A stretch of DNA of 64,000 nt. It comes from Lycorma delicatula. Its lineage: Eukaryota; Arthropoda; Insecta; Hemiptera; Fulgoridae. Location of the stretch: positions 92,028,245 through 92,092,244 of the forward strand of contig NC_134461.1 in assembly GCF_047948215.1 (NCBI RefSeq), in the 5' to 3' direction. A model generated the notes under the pieces. That model was not told where the DNA came from and made no database searches. It was given only the letters and a program-made list of their open reading frames with translations. A program made the position numbers and the translations under genes. Positions 12,018 through 22,695 of the stretch are shown one piece after another (the stretch's first letter is position 1; the number at the start of each line of letters is the position of its first letter).

Positions 12018-12757
12018 GTGTTGTATTCAATATTCGCTGCGAATATTCCGACCCTGGTTGATTGCATCGTCGCCACGTTAGCCGATGACGCTGCTATCCT
12101 GGTCGTTAACGAAGATCCTGGCCTAGCCTCGCAGGACCTACAAATGGCGCTAGACCGTGTCTGTGGGTGGCAGAAAAAGTTGAGGGTTAAGTTTAATCAA
12201 GGTAAGTTCAGGCCCGTCACATTCGCCATGAGAAGCGGTGACTGTGCTCGTGTGTATTTCGATGGTGTCTTGATCCCGCAAACGGAGACCGTGCGGTACC
12301 TGGGACGTTACCTGGATCGGCGTTTGACCTGGAAGTGATACGTGAGGATGAAGAGAAAACAGCTGAACGCAAGGTACAGGGAACTTCACCGGCTGCTATG
12401 GAGGAACTCAGGCGTCACGTTATCCAACAACATCTTAATTGATAAGGCTTTCCTGCGCTCAATCTGGATGTACGGTGAAGAATTGTGGGGAACAGCTAGT
12501 ACTAACTAGTAATGTGGAAATTATACAACGATTTCAGAACAAAGTAATGAAGGTGAATGCCGAAGCCCCATGGTTCACGCGAAATAATGAGATTCATCTG
12601 GAGCTCCTGTCGGTTCGTGAGATTGCACGGCAGTGCAGTGACAGATACCTGCAGAGGCTTGAGAATCATGAAAACCACGTTACAATTAATCTACTTGATA
12701 ACAGCAAGAATGTCCGACGGTTGAGATATGTCCATGTACTCGACTTAGGATATGCGT
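12018..12757 (+). pseudogene. Jockey reverse transcriptase, C-terminal part, broken
   Basis: Starts inside the palm domain. LADDAAILVVNED is the polymerase motif with the paired catalytic aspartates (FADD in active relatives). Next come WQKKLRVKFNQGK, VTFAMRSGDC and ETVRYLGRYLDRRLTWK, the thumb-proximal blocks, up to a stop at 12336-12338. The same frame continues as KRKQLNARYRELHRLLWRNS and SIWMYGEELWGTAS until about 12510, where a one-base frameshift moves the reading to NVEIIQRFQNKVMKVNAEAPW and the family tail RRLRYVHVLDL, ending with a stop at 12757-12759. One stop and one frameshift disable it. The 79-codon minus frame at 12150-12389 is a shadow. Confidence 0.88.
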
Positions 12758-13087
12758 AAGAGTTTCGAATCTAACACCGTGAAGTTTAGTGGTGTCGTAT
12801 CTAATTTTTTTATTACTTCTCTTTCTGTTTATTCTTGTTTTTTCTTTTTCTTTTTATTCTTTGTTATTAATGTTCGTTCTTGTGGATTATGTAGAGCTGA
12901 AATTAATGTTTTCTGATTTATGACTGAGCTTGAAATTTCATATTGGACTTAAAGTTTACTTGCAACTATTTATTGTGGATTATTTATTTTGGGAGTCCCT
13001 TAAAGACCCCATTACCAGGAAACTTACTCATGGCTTCGCAGGAGAGCCGAATTGAATTATAATTGTTATTGAGCAAATTAAAAAAAA
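12018..13087 (+). mobile_element. 5'-truncated Jockey-type LINE
   Basis: About 1.07 kb holding the 3' end of a Jockey-clade non-LTR retrotransposon. A likely target-site duplication, ttctattaa, lies at 12009-12017 and 13091-13099, extendable to 12 bases with one mismatch (ac[g/t]ttctattaa). Homology to reverse transcriptase starts right after the left copy, and an A-run ends the element at about 13080-13087. Bases 12760-13080 are the 3' untranslated region. Truncation at the 5' end is typical of target-primed reverse transcription that stopped early. Confidence 0.85.
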
Positions 13088-13949
13088 ACTTTCTATTAAT
13101 TAAAAAAAAAAAAATATATATATATATATATATAAAACATATAAAAATGAAAATAAATATTATTTCAATCAGTATAGTTTACTTAAGTAGTGCAATAGTC
13201 TTAAATAAATTTATTTCTATATTTTTTAAATAAGCTGCAAGAAATACATTTTTTCATATTTATAAATATAAAGATGAAATGGTTTCTATTCCTAAAATAA
13301 GCGCTAAAATCGGCCTATTAAAATACCAGGAATAAGCATCTTTTACAACGGCTTAAAGTTTTAACGTCTGTCTATTACAAACCAAGTCAATACGAGAATT
13401 TTACATAAGTTATTAACAGTCTGTAACATAATAATCTGTTTTGATGTTAACAAAAGTAGGTTAACAACGTTTTACTCTTTCATCCTGCGTTTGGGATTAA
13501 TAATATGTATTTGACAATGGTAGTGACTAAATGTACAGAAATTTGTAAAGTTTTTATAAAGAAAAGAATTCAGTTAAATAAGATCAAATCGCTGATCATA
13601 ACCATTATTCACGTTTTGAATTATTAAGCTGTTATCCCTAAATGATTTTGTTTTTTTATTTAGATTTGAATATGCTGATTTACACGTTTTGGCCATAACT
13701 CGAGCTTAAGTTACAGCATTCTATAAATATGTCGCGGCGCTCTCCTCTAGAGTCAAAAAGGGTTTTAGTAAAGTCGTTTTTTTATTTAAAAAAAAAGACA
13801 ATAATAAAAAAAATAGTAAAAAGTGAACAAATATTTACAAATTTCAAACAAATGTTTTCCAAATAGTCACAATTAAGTTAATTAGGCAGCTCATGTAGAG
13901 ATAAACACATAAAATACTCTTTGTTACAATTTCTATTGTAAAGTTGAGT
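13088..13949. other. Microsatellite and AT-rich DNA
   Basis: A TA microsatellite (about 13113-13133) directly follows the Jockey target duplication. The rest is AT-rich with no gene; a short GC-containing patch near 13730-13750 has no motif I recognise. Confidence 0.5.
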
Positions 13950-14198
13950 CTCTCTTTTTCTGTTTAGCCTCCAGAACCATCGTAAGGTATTACTTCAGAA
14001 GATGATATGTATGAATATATGAATGAAGTGTAGTCTTGTATAGTCTCAGGTCAATCATTTCTGAGATGTGTGGTTAATTGAAACCCAACCACCAAAGAAC
14101 ACCGGTATCCACGATTTAGTATTCAAACCTTAGAACTCTGGACTTTGAAATCAATTGATTTGCGATGACGAGTTCAGTATTAGACCAACCCAGTGGGT
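13950..14198 (-). mobile_element. SINE B copy with perfect 14-bp target duplication
   Basis: tRNA-derived SINE on the minus strand, flanked by a perfect 14-bp duplication ttgtaaagttgagt at 13936-13949 and 14199-14212. On the minus strand it starts with the tRNA-like head (CCCACTGGGTTGGTCTAATA), passes aaccaccaaagaacaccggt (reverse, about 14087-14106) and ends with the family 3' block ggaggctaaacagaaaaag. Its internal B-box region is diverged. The intact duplication suggests a fairly young insertion. Confidence 0.9.
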
Positions 14199-14212
14199 TT
14201 GTAAAGTTGAGT

Positions 14213-15530
14213 TTACATTCTGTTTATTTTGATTTTTAATTCGGTCCATTTATAGTAGATAAATAGCAATGGAATGTAAGAAATAATTTTTTTTTTAAAT
14301 AGGCCCAATGAAATCTCGTGATTGGATCTATTACTACCACAAGCAAATAATGGTATATTTAATTTCAAGAACAACAAGTGTCTAACGTCAGTTTTATAAC
14401 AGAGAAAGAGAGAGAGAGAGAGAAATAGTTTCGTATTATCTTTTCCAAAGAGCGTATATATTGCAACAATCGAACTGAAATTATAAAAATATTCCGTTGT
14501 AAAAATTAAACAATCACTCAGTTTAACCATAGGGATTGGCTAAATATAAATAATCCGCATAAATACTTTCAGAGAAATTTTACAAAAATATTGCCGTTTA
14601 TATCTCAGTTGCTTTATACGCATTACAACCGTATCAAATATCTGGATAATTGATATAAATATAATTTTATATTAATACAAATATGAATTTTTATTTAAAG
14701 GAATTAGTTTACCCCGTTCTGTTACGTAATTACTTTATAGTAACTTTCTATCCAATATTGAAAGAAAAGTTGTTACCTGATTAACTGAAAAAAAAAAATG
14801 TTATGGAAATAAGAAATGTTATAATTATTATTCTATCTCATTAAATAAATTTCACTAATAATTTTTTTTTCTTGTTTACGGGTAGACATATACCGAGTGA
14901 AACCGAATATACTTACCGAATGTAAGTATATAAAAAATTATCTGATTTTTATTACACTAAAAAAATTCTAAATACATATTAGTTTCAAGTAATTTAAAAA
15001 AATAAACAACTTTTTTATCGTTAAATATACACGGTATAAAATACATACATATTATCAAAGAATAATTCTAATTTATCAAATATAAAAAATTTCTGGCAGG
15101 AAGCATTACCAATAAAACTTTTTCTTTATCATTGAATTGGCTGATAGCCTATTTTCAGTGACATATTACTGCAATAATTTACGATAATGGAATGATTTGT
15201 GATAAATGATCCCATAAATGAAACATGATATTAATCACTATTTCGATATAAAATATTTTTTAAATTTACGTATCTCAAAATTTTTAATTTGTTAAGAATG
15301 AATTAAATATTACGTTATCTTTTACCGTAAGTTTGAATTTTTAATATGTGAAGAATCCATTAAATATTACGTTATCTTTTTACCATAAGTTTAAAGCTCA
15401 AAAAAATGCTTCAAAAGTAATGTTTAAAAATTAAGGACGGTGTAATTATTTTGATCCTAATATTTATTTTTTATTTTTTTATATTAACCCGTGTAATTTT
15501 ATTTCATTATTATATTTTTTTCTTAAAAAA
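14213..15530. other. AT-rich non-coding DNA
   Basis: No gene recognised. The frame 14213-14530 (minus, 105 codons) includes an (AG)n microsatellite at 14403-14423 and has no domain-like blocks. Two near-identical short stretches around 15300-15330 and 15350-15380 (attaaatattacgttatctttt) form a local direct repeat about 57 bases apart. Confidence 0.5.
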
Positions 15531-16322
15531 TCCCTTTCGGCACGCTGGAAGTCGGAGGTAGATTTCACCGGTGCTAAGTAGGGGATAAAAAAGATTTTCA
15601 CCTTAAAGTTAAGAAAAACTTCATATTTACTCAATACGACAATGGTTGCATATGAAAAAAAATTCACATGTTTAGCATACGACAAGCCTCATCTTCTTAC
15701 AATTCCAGCAATATTTTGGTCATCTTTTGCCGTAAGGCTTGATCATATCAAAAATTGTATCAGACAAAAGTTATAGGTAATATTTAGATGACTAACGGTC
15801 ACTTTAAACCAATTTGATGCTGTGCCTATTAAGGGAGGTATGATTTTTTTTTATCTTCGAAACCCTATTTTTTTCACTCCCTAGGCCAACGGTTGGTGAT
15901 ATTAAAAAACTTTACTCAGATATGTTTTAGGTGCTTATTCAAAGAATAGTAGGAACTTTAGACGAATTCGATATTTTACTTAATAAGAAAGTTATGGCGA
16001 TATTTTGTTTTTTTTTCGAATAAGCCCCCCATTTTCACCACCATGGTCCGATTTTGCACATTAACAAACTCGACTGAGATTTAGGGTCATTATATTTTAT
16101 GTATCAATTTGAAAGGGATTGGCGCAAAATTACGACTGTTATCATGTTCACAAGAAAGTGAAATATGTATATATATATAATCTTTTGAACAGACGGTGGT
16201 TTTGGGGTCTCGTGGATAAGAAACGCGAAGATAGGTCGAAATTTTCCGGAAGACGAATCATGGTACCCATTACAATTCATAAGAAATGTAGTAGATTTCA
16301 TAAGAAATCTACCTAATATTAA
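15531..16322 (-). repeat. Dispersed repeat C, copy 1
   Basis: About 0.8 kb matching, on the opposite strand, the copies at 50360-51140 and 56175-57280. Shared blocks include cctttcggcacgctgg, gctaagtaggggataaaa, caccttaaagttaagaaaaa, caatattttggtcatc, aaaccaatttgatgctgtgc, ggttggtgatat and ccggaagacgaatcatggta. It is non-coding; open frames at 15479-15685 and 16104-16316 are chance frames. It ends near 16286-16313 in a small hairpin built on gtagatttc/gaaatctac. Element class unknown. Confidence 0.75.
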
Positions 16323-16789
16323 TGGTAAAATAAAGAAAAGTAACCTTACATCACATATATTTTACCTTAATCAAATTTACGTCTTTATGAAGCAATAGAG
16401 TAATTCTAAAAATATTCCCTAATTTTTTTTTGCCGCAGTGTTTAATTTACAATCAGTTCCAATTAGTCGGAACCAGAAGTACATTTGAATACAAAAAACG
16501 ACATGTAAAGAGGGGTTTCCATTGAAATCCCTCAAAGAACTAATACATGTATACATATATATATAATAAACTTTAATAAGTGCAATACAAACATGAGTCA
16601 AAGTAACACTGATAACGTACAAAATATAAAAACCAAACAAAATACTAAAAAATAATCTTATTAATCACACAAAGACTAACTAATCAAACAAAGAAACAAT
16701 GAAACAATCAAAGAACCAACAACAGTAAGTGGTGAAATTAAATGAAGAATTTTGACGACGCATAACACCTTAGGAATATCCGATTCACT
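16323..16789. other. AT-rich non-coding DNA
   Basis: No gene recognised. A frame at 16419-16640 (minus) contains low-complexity hydrophobic sequence and a short TA tract. I do not support it as coding. Confidence 0.45.
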
Positions 16790-17100
16790 TCGGAGAACTT
16801 ACAGATCAAATATTTCTGTCACTTTAGGCACCTTACGCCCTCGTTTTTATCCAAGAGATTAATCAAAAATCAGTTCACATTTTTGTTTGTCTCATTTTTT
16901 GGATCTAGTACCAAATCTCCGTTTCTCCTCTCGAAAGGCTGGCAATCCAAGATAATAGTGTACTTCAATGCTTTTCGCAAACCACGGAACTTCTGTTATA
17001 TTTCTCAATAGTTTTTTCTGGGATTACTTCGATGTTACTTGTTATATCCCATAGTTGGATTTCGTTGGTCCAAATTGGTTTCATGGCCGCTGATTACATC
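16790..17100 (-). pseudogene. Jockey-like reverse-transcriptase tail relic
   Basis: On the minus strand from about 17090 the frame reads KPIWTNEIQLWDITSN and then NIEVIPEKTIEKYN, the Jockey-clade block that follows the polymerase domain (compare SIWMYGEELWGTASTN and NVEIIQRFQNK in the copy at 12 kb). A frame change then gives a VPWF-type block and GLPAFREEK, the next conserved positions. Several frameshifts and stops follow. It is much more decayed than the 12 kb copy and has no intact end or tail. Confidence 0.6.
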
Positions 17101-18002
17101 AATTGCTTGTTAGGTACTGATATTTGTTACACCATGCCTAACAACCAGTACTGCTCCTTGAACTTAGTGTTAAGTTAGAGCTTAAGTTAAGTTAGTGTTA
17201 AGATAAAAAAAATAACTATTATTACGTCTGAGATACTTGTTAATAATATTTATTATAAATTATATTTTGTTACTGAAAATTTTATTAAGTTTTATATTAA
17301 CACAAGCGATTTAAAGTAAATGTTACAAGCCCGTGCTTTATTCTTAATAATGTACGTTATCAAGCCAGTCGTACTTTAATAATAATCTATGTCATACGAT
17401 GTTTCTTTATATTTTCTTTCTCCACAGCATTTATTTCAAAATTACTTTTCTTTAAATACTCTTTATCCCCTATTCATATCATTTAATAATTGTGTCTATA
17501 CTTTTAGAGAATGGATTCTATCTTTTCCTATTTAATTTTATAGAAATAGAAATATACATAAATAAATAGAAATAGAAATAATAGAAATAGAAATAGACTT
17601 TTTTTAAATTTTATAGAAATTACAGGTAAACAAATTAATCAGAGATGAAATTGAGAATAATTTTTTTTTTAATTCGTAATTCTAAACATTTTAAACTTAC
17701 AAGTAATTTTTTTGGAAATGCGAAAGATAGAGAATACTTTTGAAAGTCTGTGTGTAAATTTTTGTTGAAGAATTCTATATTCTACGACCCATACTCTTTT
17801 AATAATATATAGGCTGTATTCAACAGTTAATACGTAAGATGGATTTCAATTTTAAAAATTCATTTTCAGTTAATTTTTTTAAAATCGTTAACACTCAAAT
17901 TTCAACTATCTAAAACGTTTTAATTGCAATCTCATCAGTTTTTTGGACAAGCTAAATAAAATAAATGTTACCTGTTTCATATACACAAAAAAGATGTTTT
18001 TC
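17101..18002. other. AT-rich non-coding DNA with short direct repeats
   Basis: No gene. A short tandem array of tagaaata-type units occurs at about 17540-17600. A gttaagttagtgttaag-like repetition lies near 17170-17205. Confidence 0.5.
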
Positions 18003-18687
18003 TTTTTACTTCGTTGTACGAAGTAAAGGAATTGTAATTGCGAAAAGTTTCGGTTTTCAAATTTCAACGGAAATATCCATTTTGACCATCCCTGAATCCA
18101 TTTTGACCATTTTCGGCATGACGTCTGTACGTACGTACGTACGTATCTCGCATAACTGAAAAACGATTAGCCGTAAAATTTTGAAATTTTGGATTTAGGA
18201 CTGTTGAAACATCTAGTTGTGCACATCCCCATTTGATTGCAATCTAGTTAACCAAAAATATCCCAAAAAATGTGGATTATTTATTTTTTCTTAATTGCAA
18301 TAATAAGCCCTCATTAACAGATTTTCAACGATAGTGGTACTTATTTTCATTGGTTCCAGAGATATAGCCAAATAAGATTTTAATTAATGAAATATTCGGA
18401 TCTTACAAGGGGAAGGCACATCGGTTCGAATCCGACTTCATTTCCTTTTTTTTTAATCTTTTATTTTTTCAATTTAAATATTTTGATTTATTAATAATAA
18501 TTATTAAACTTCTGATTGCAACAGAATTTCTACAATAAATAATTCAATAATAACAATAATAAAAAAACATATGAACAATATCAGAAATTATTAGTGAAAT
18601 AAAATTTTATGTACGTTTTATTTAAAAACATGTGTATATGAAATTTAATAGGCGTACAAGGAAGTCATCTGGTGTCCACATCAGATT
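18003..18687 (-). repeat. Dispersed repeat D, copy 1
   Basis: About 0.69 kb, minus orientation. The ends read tacttcgttgtacgaagta (left) and tggtgtccacatcagatt (right). Internal landmarks shared with five other copies: ccattttgaccatccctgaatc (18078-18099), a gtacgtacgtacgtacgta run, gcacatcggttcgaatccga (18417-18436) and ccaaataagattttaattaa. The ttcgaatcc block looks like a Pol III B box, but no matching A box or tRNA fold is apparent. Frame 17965-18159 is not a gene. Confidence 0.8.
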
Positions 18688-19389
18688 ATTTTTTTCATAT
18701 TTTAAAATTACTTAATTTCATATCTCTCATTTTAGTAGTAATACAGTATAATTTAATTTTATTATTAAGCATAAAATTTTAATAGTTCTTTAAAATTTAT
18801 ATCTCAACATTATAATTAAAATTCAACAAGATTCATCTTTTTTAGTGTTCACAATGTTATTTCATAAACAATAAAATTGCCAAGTTCACACGAGCTAAGT
18901 TAATAACATCATAATTCTGCCATAATAATTATAATTTTTAAATTCAATTTAATTCAAATAAATTGATAAATTTTCCTATAAAATTCCATTATAAGACCAT
19001 TAAAAAAATTTATTAAAAAAAAAACCTATAATAAATTCCATGCTTTTCATGAAAATCATTTCTTAAAGCAACTAGTTAAGGGTGGGAATAGACAGGAAGT
19101 AAAGGAATAAGACCAGTTTTTTACACTTCCGTGCCTTGAAGGGGCCGCCCCCTACGTCACGCACTAAGTTTCACCAATGAGAAATACGGATTCCACGGCA
19201 CAATTAAAAACATGCAATCCAGATCGAGTTTATTGACCTAATTGGGTAAAGAAATACCAATTTTTTTTCCAAGACATTGTTCTTTATAGAACCGCCATCT
19301 TTTTATATCTCTATGTATGTATGTATGCATATGGCATCTTAAACCGTATGATGTGTGAAGGAATCCGATATTCATTCGTTTTAACAAAG

Positions 19390-19429
<40 letters not shown>

Positions 19430-20586
19430 TTCAATTGAATGAGATTTCATATCTTTTAAATCTTATCTTGATAGCTATTTATTATTATTAATACCCATGA
19501 GAGAAGGAGGACTTTTATCTTGATCATTTCTATTCGTATTTTGCTAATAAAATATAAATTGCTTTCACATAAAAAAGAATATGAGATTTATTGTCTGCAG
19601 TTCAGACTACTGGAATTTTTCGGATCAAAGTAGAAATATTTAACTTTATTCTTTTTTTTTTCTTCTAAAAATACAAGAATTTTATCTAATTAATAAAATG
19701 ATGTTACAATTAGAGAATAGTACATACTACTTCGCTGGTCCTTTAAAATGAAACAACCAACAATAAATACTTAGTATGATAATATTATTTTGCTAAAAAA
19801 AAAGATTTTGTCAATAAATTTTAGTAATTTTGTAAACCGTTCAGTAAAACTATGTGTTATATGGTTTTTGTTCGGCCTGTACAAAGTCTAGCGAAGCTTG
19901 AATTACGCTTACCATATACAGAAAAGTCCGTGTTTGTTTAAGCATGTAAAGGCTATATAGATCACACCGTAAAAGGTTATTGTAATATTCTCTTGGTAAT
20001 TACTTTTAAAAGTTTATTTTGTACGCGTATCACAGAATACGTGACAAAATTAAAATAAACAGAAAAAAATATATAAATAAACAATGAGCAGATAAGTTTA
20101 AAATTCTAGCATTTATACGTTTTAAGTTTACTAATAAATCCATTCAACTACACGTGACACTCCCAGCTGCTTGTAAAGTAGATAGCAAAAACAAACTGCT
20201 TATGTCGACAAAAATAAGAAAATTGTAGCTTAATTCTCGTTACTATTCAGCAAGATATATTTACCTATTATGATATTTATATAATGATTTATTTATTACG
20301 TATCGATCAGAATAAAATATTTATTTACGATAAATTAGTAACTAAACTACGATTAGTTGAGTCTAATACAGATTGTGAAACAATTGTAAAAAATAGAAAT
20401 TTATATTATCCGAAGCGAAGGACCTGAAGAAAATTTACAAGAAATATTGATCTTCATTGTATTAGACGTTGGACTGAGATCAGGACAGGTGAAAAAAATA
20501 TACCACGAAAACCAATGCACAGATGGTCGTCCAAAAAAACCATTGTGAGCATCTACAGAGTCCTATACTATTAACGCGATTTATAC
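18688..20586. other. AT-rich non-coding DNA with TA microsatellite
   Basis: No gene. A (TA)n tract lies at 19392-19425. The frame 19238-19450 (minus) reads this tract as repeated Ile-Tyr and is spurious. A GC-richer patch (ggggccgccccctacgtcac, 19141-19160) stands out but contains nothing I recognise. Confidence 0.5.
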
Positions 20587-20659
20587 AGAATGTCCCATAA
20601 GTTCCATTCATAGGAAATATAAATATTTTTTATGAAAATCATGGTGTGTCAGATAAGTT

Positions 20660-21416
20660 TTCTTTTTGTCTTCAGTCATTTGACTGGTTTGATGCAGCTC
20701 TCCAAGATTCCCTATCTAGTGCTAGTCGTTTCATTTCAGTATACCCCCTACATCCTACAACCCTAACAATTCGTTTTACATAATCCAAACGTGGCCTGCC
20801 TACACAATTTTTTCCTTCTACCTGTCCTTCCAATATTAAAGCGATTATTCCAGGATGCCTTAGTATGTGGCCTAGAAGTCTGTCTCTTCTTTTAACTATA
20901 TTTTCCAAATGCTTCTTTCTTCATCTATTTGCCGCAACACCTCTTCATTTGTCACTTTATCCACCCATCTGATTTTTAACATTCTCCTATAGCACCACAT
21001 TTCAAAAGCTTCTAATCTTTTCTTCTCAGATACTCCGATCATCAAGCTTCACTTCCATATAAAGCGACACTCCAAACATATACTTTCAAAAATTTTTTGC
21101 TGACATTTAAATTAATTTTTGATGTAAACAAATTATATTTCTGACTGAAGGCTCGTTTCGCTTGTGCTATACGGCATTTTATATCGCTCCTGCTTCGTCC
21201 ATCTTTAGTAATTCTACTTCCCAAATAACAAAATTCTTCTACCTCCATAATCTTTTCTCCTCCTATTTTCACATTCATTGGTCCATCTTTGTTATTTCTA
21301 AAACATTTCATTACTTTTGTTTTGTTCTTGTTTATTTTCATGCGATAGTTCTTGCGTAGGACTTCATCTATGCCGTTCATTGTTTCTTCTAAATTCATTT
21401 TACTGTCGGCTAGATT
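20660..21416 (-). mobile_element. LINE X copy 1 with 11-bp target duplication
   Basis: A 5'-truncated non-LTR retrotransposon in minus orientation. The perfect 11-bp duplication tcagataagtt lies at 20649-20659 and 21417-21427. Homology to the copy at 47992-48801 begins immediately inside the right duplication. The 3' end at 20660-20672 is a short T-rich stretch (minus-strand A-rich tail) next to the stop codon. It sits in the left arm of the foldback element. Confidence 0.9.
20672..21416 (-). pseudogene. LINE X reverse-transcriptase C-terminal fragment, frameshifted
   Basis: Two minus-strand pieces. 21398-21042 reads MNGIDEVLRKNYRMKINKNK, VMKCFRNNKDG, VEEFCYLGSRI and VWSVALYGSEA, the post-palm blocks of LINE reverse transcriptases. 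20908-20672 reads KRRDRLLGHILRHPG, VGRPRLDYVK and the C-terminus RESWRAASNQSND. The middle (about 21040-20910) is shifted in frame. Over about 112 aligned residues it differs from the copy at 48 kb at roughly ten positions, so both belong to one recently active family. The catalytic DD motif was lost by 5' truncation. Confidence 0.88.
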
Positions 21417-21623
21417 TCAGATAAGTTAAAAAACATAAATCATCTCAAGGAACGCCAACAAGTATACAATCATGCTTAATCACAGCTGTTATGTTTGCAA
21501 AGGCGTTAATGATACGTTCCTTGAGATGATTTTTGTTTTGTAATTTTCTCTGATACACCATGGTCATATTAAAAAAAAATGTTTATGTTTCATATACATG
21601 GAAACTTACGGGGTTATGTATTC

Positions 21624-22695
21624 TTCAGCAGTAGAGGACATGGATAAAAATGCTTTTTCAAAACAGTGGTAGTTATGTAGAGCATATCACGGGTATATAA
21701 ATAAAAATATTTTTCATCAAAAATGTTTATTTTTCTATGTATGGAAACTCTGTACAGAAAAACAACAGTAAAAATCGGGAATACATAGTTTAATAATGAT
21801 TTAAATCATCCTGATATTTTGATCGGACTTGAATCTGTGTAATAGTAGTATTTATATATGTTTTACTGATTTCCTCCCCAAAAAATCCGAAGATGTTTAA
21901 CACTTAGTGGCTCATTCATGCATTCGATTTGTGTCGTACGAAAACCAGTGGGAAAATATCATCCTTTTTATAAATCAATAGGAACAAATGAACAATACCG
22001 GCCCGATTTGTAAAACATGTCGCAACGTTATAGAAATCGCAACCTACAACAAATCAAACGAATTGTATCAACACATTAAGCTTAATGGTTCCTTTTATGA
22101 AATCGAACCAATTGTATACTACCTAGTTTTTATACAATAGTGCTGCCAATCATCTTGTCTTTGCCTCTTACACTCAGTTCAGTTGTTTTCATATCGTTTC
22201 TGAGATATTATCTGTTTTCAAGTTTGAATTTTGTTTTAAAAGTGAATTTTTTATTTCATTGAAGTAAGGAGATATTTAACATAGAAAATCTGATCGATGA
22301 AATATATCAAAAAAAGAGAATAATTGATTCTTTTTTTTACCCCCACCCCAGTTTTAAATAATTTATTTAATTTTTTCATTGCTTGAATATGATTCCTAAT
22401 ATACTCGAATACTGACGATTAATGGATAAGCCTTTTACTAAATATTGTCTATTCAATATATCTTCTTTATCACTAATTTATCTAACAATACAAAATACAT
22501 TTGAATATATTTTTTTTAAAAATGCTAATTAATGTCGTTTCTTAATTTGCCTTATAAATTTCACAATGTATTATCTACATTCATCTTACAATATTGAAAT
22601 AATGTTCATCCCAGCTTGTTTTTTATCTTTATTAAATCAATTAGCGTACTGCATACATGGATCGATTTCTCTGAATAACCACACGATAAATAATA
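21624..22695. other. AT-rich non-coding DNA
   Basis: No gene. The interval near 21900-22260 is less AT-biased but has no recognisable block. The frames 22566-22772 and 22637-23002 partly overlap the left end of the next transposon and are not supported. Confidence 0.5.

Larger units (their letters stand above)
20587..21623. mobile_element. Foldback (long inverted-repeat) element interrupted by a LINE
   Basis: Without the LINE insert, this is a roughly 280-base element made of two long inverted arms around a 60-base loop. The inner arm parts are exact: ATCATCTCAAGGAACG at 21439-21454 and its complement at 21515-21530. Outer parts match imperfectly: cccataagttccattcatag (20592-20611) against the complement of atatggaaacttacgggg near 21596-21613, and catggtgtgtcagataag against the complement of tctctgatacaccatg (21541-21556). 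The left arm is split at 20659/21428 by a LINE. No coding capacity of its own is seen, so it would be non-autonomous. Confidence 0.75.

Noticed and set aside
12150..12389. 79-codon minus frame
   Set aside because: Shadow of the Jockey reverse transcriptase on the opposite strand.
14213..14530. 105-codon minus frame
   Set aside because: No domain; includes an (AG)n microsatellite read as Leu/Ser and lies in AT-rich filler beside a SINE.
18417..18436. ttcgaatcc block in repeat D considered as a tRNA gene
   Set aside because: No cloverleaf stems or A box at the proper distance; the same block recurs in every repeat D copy.
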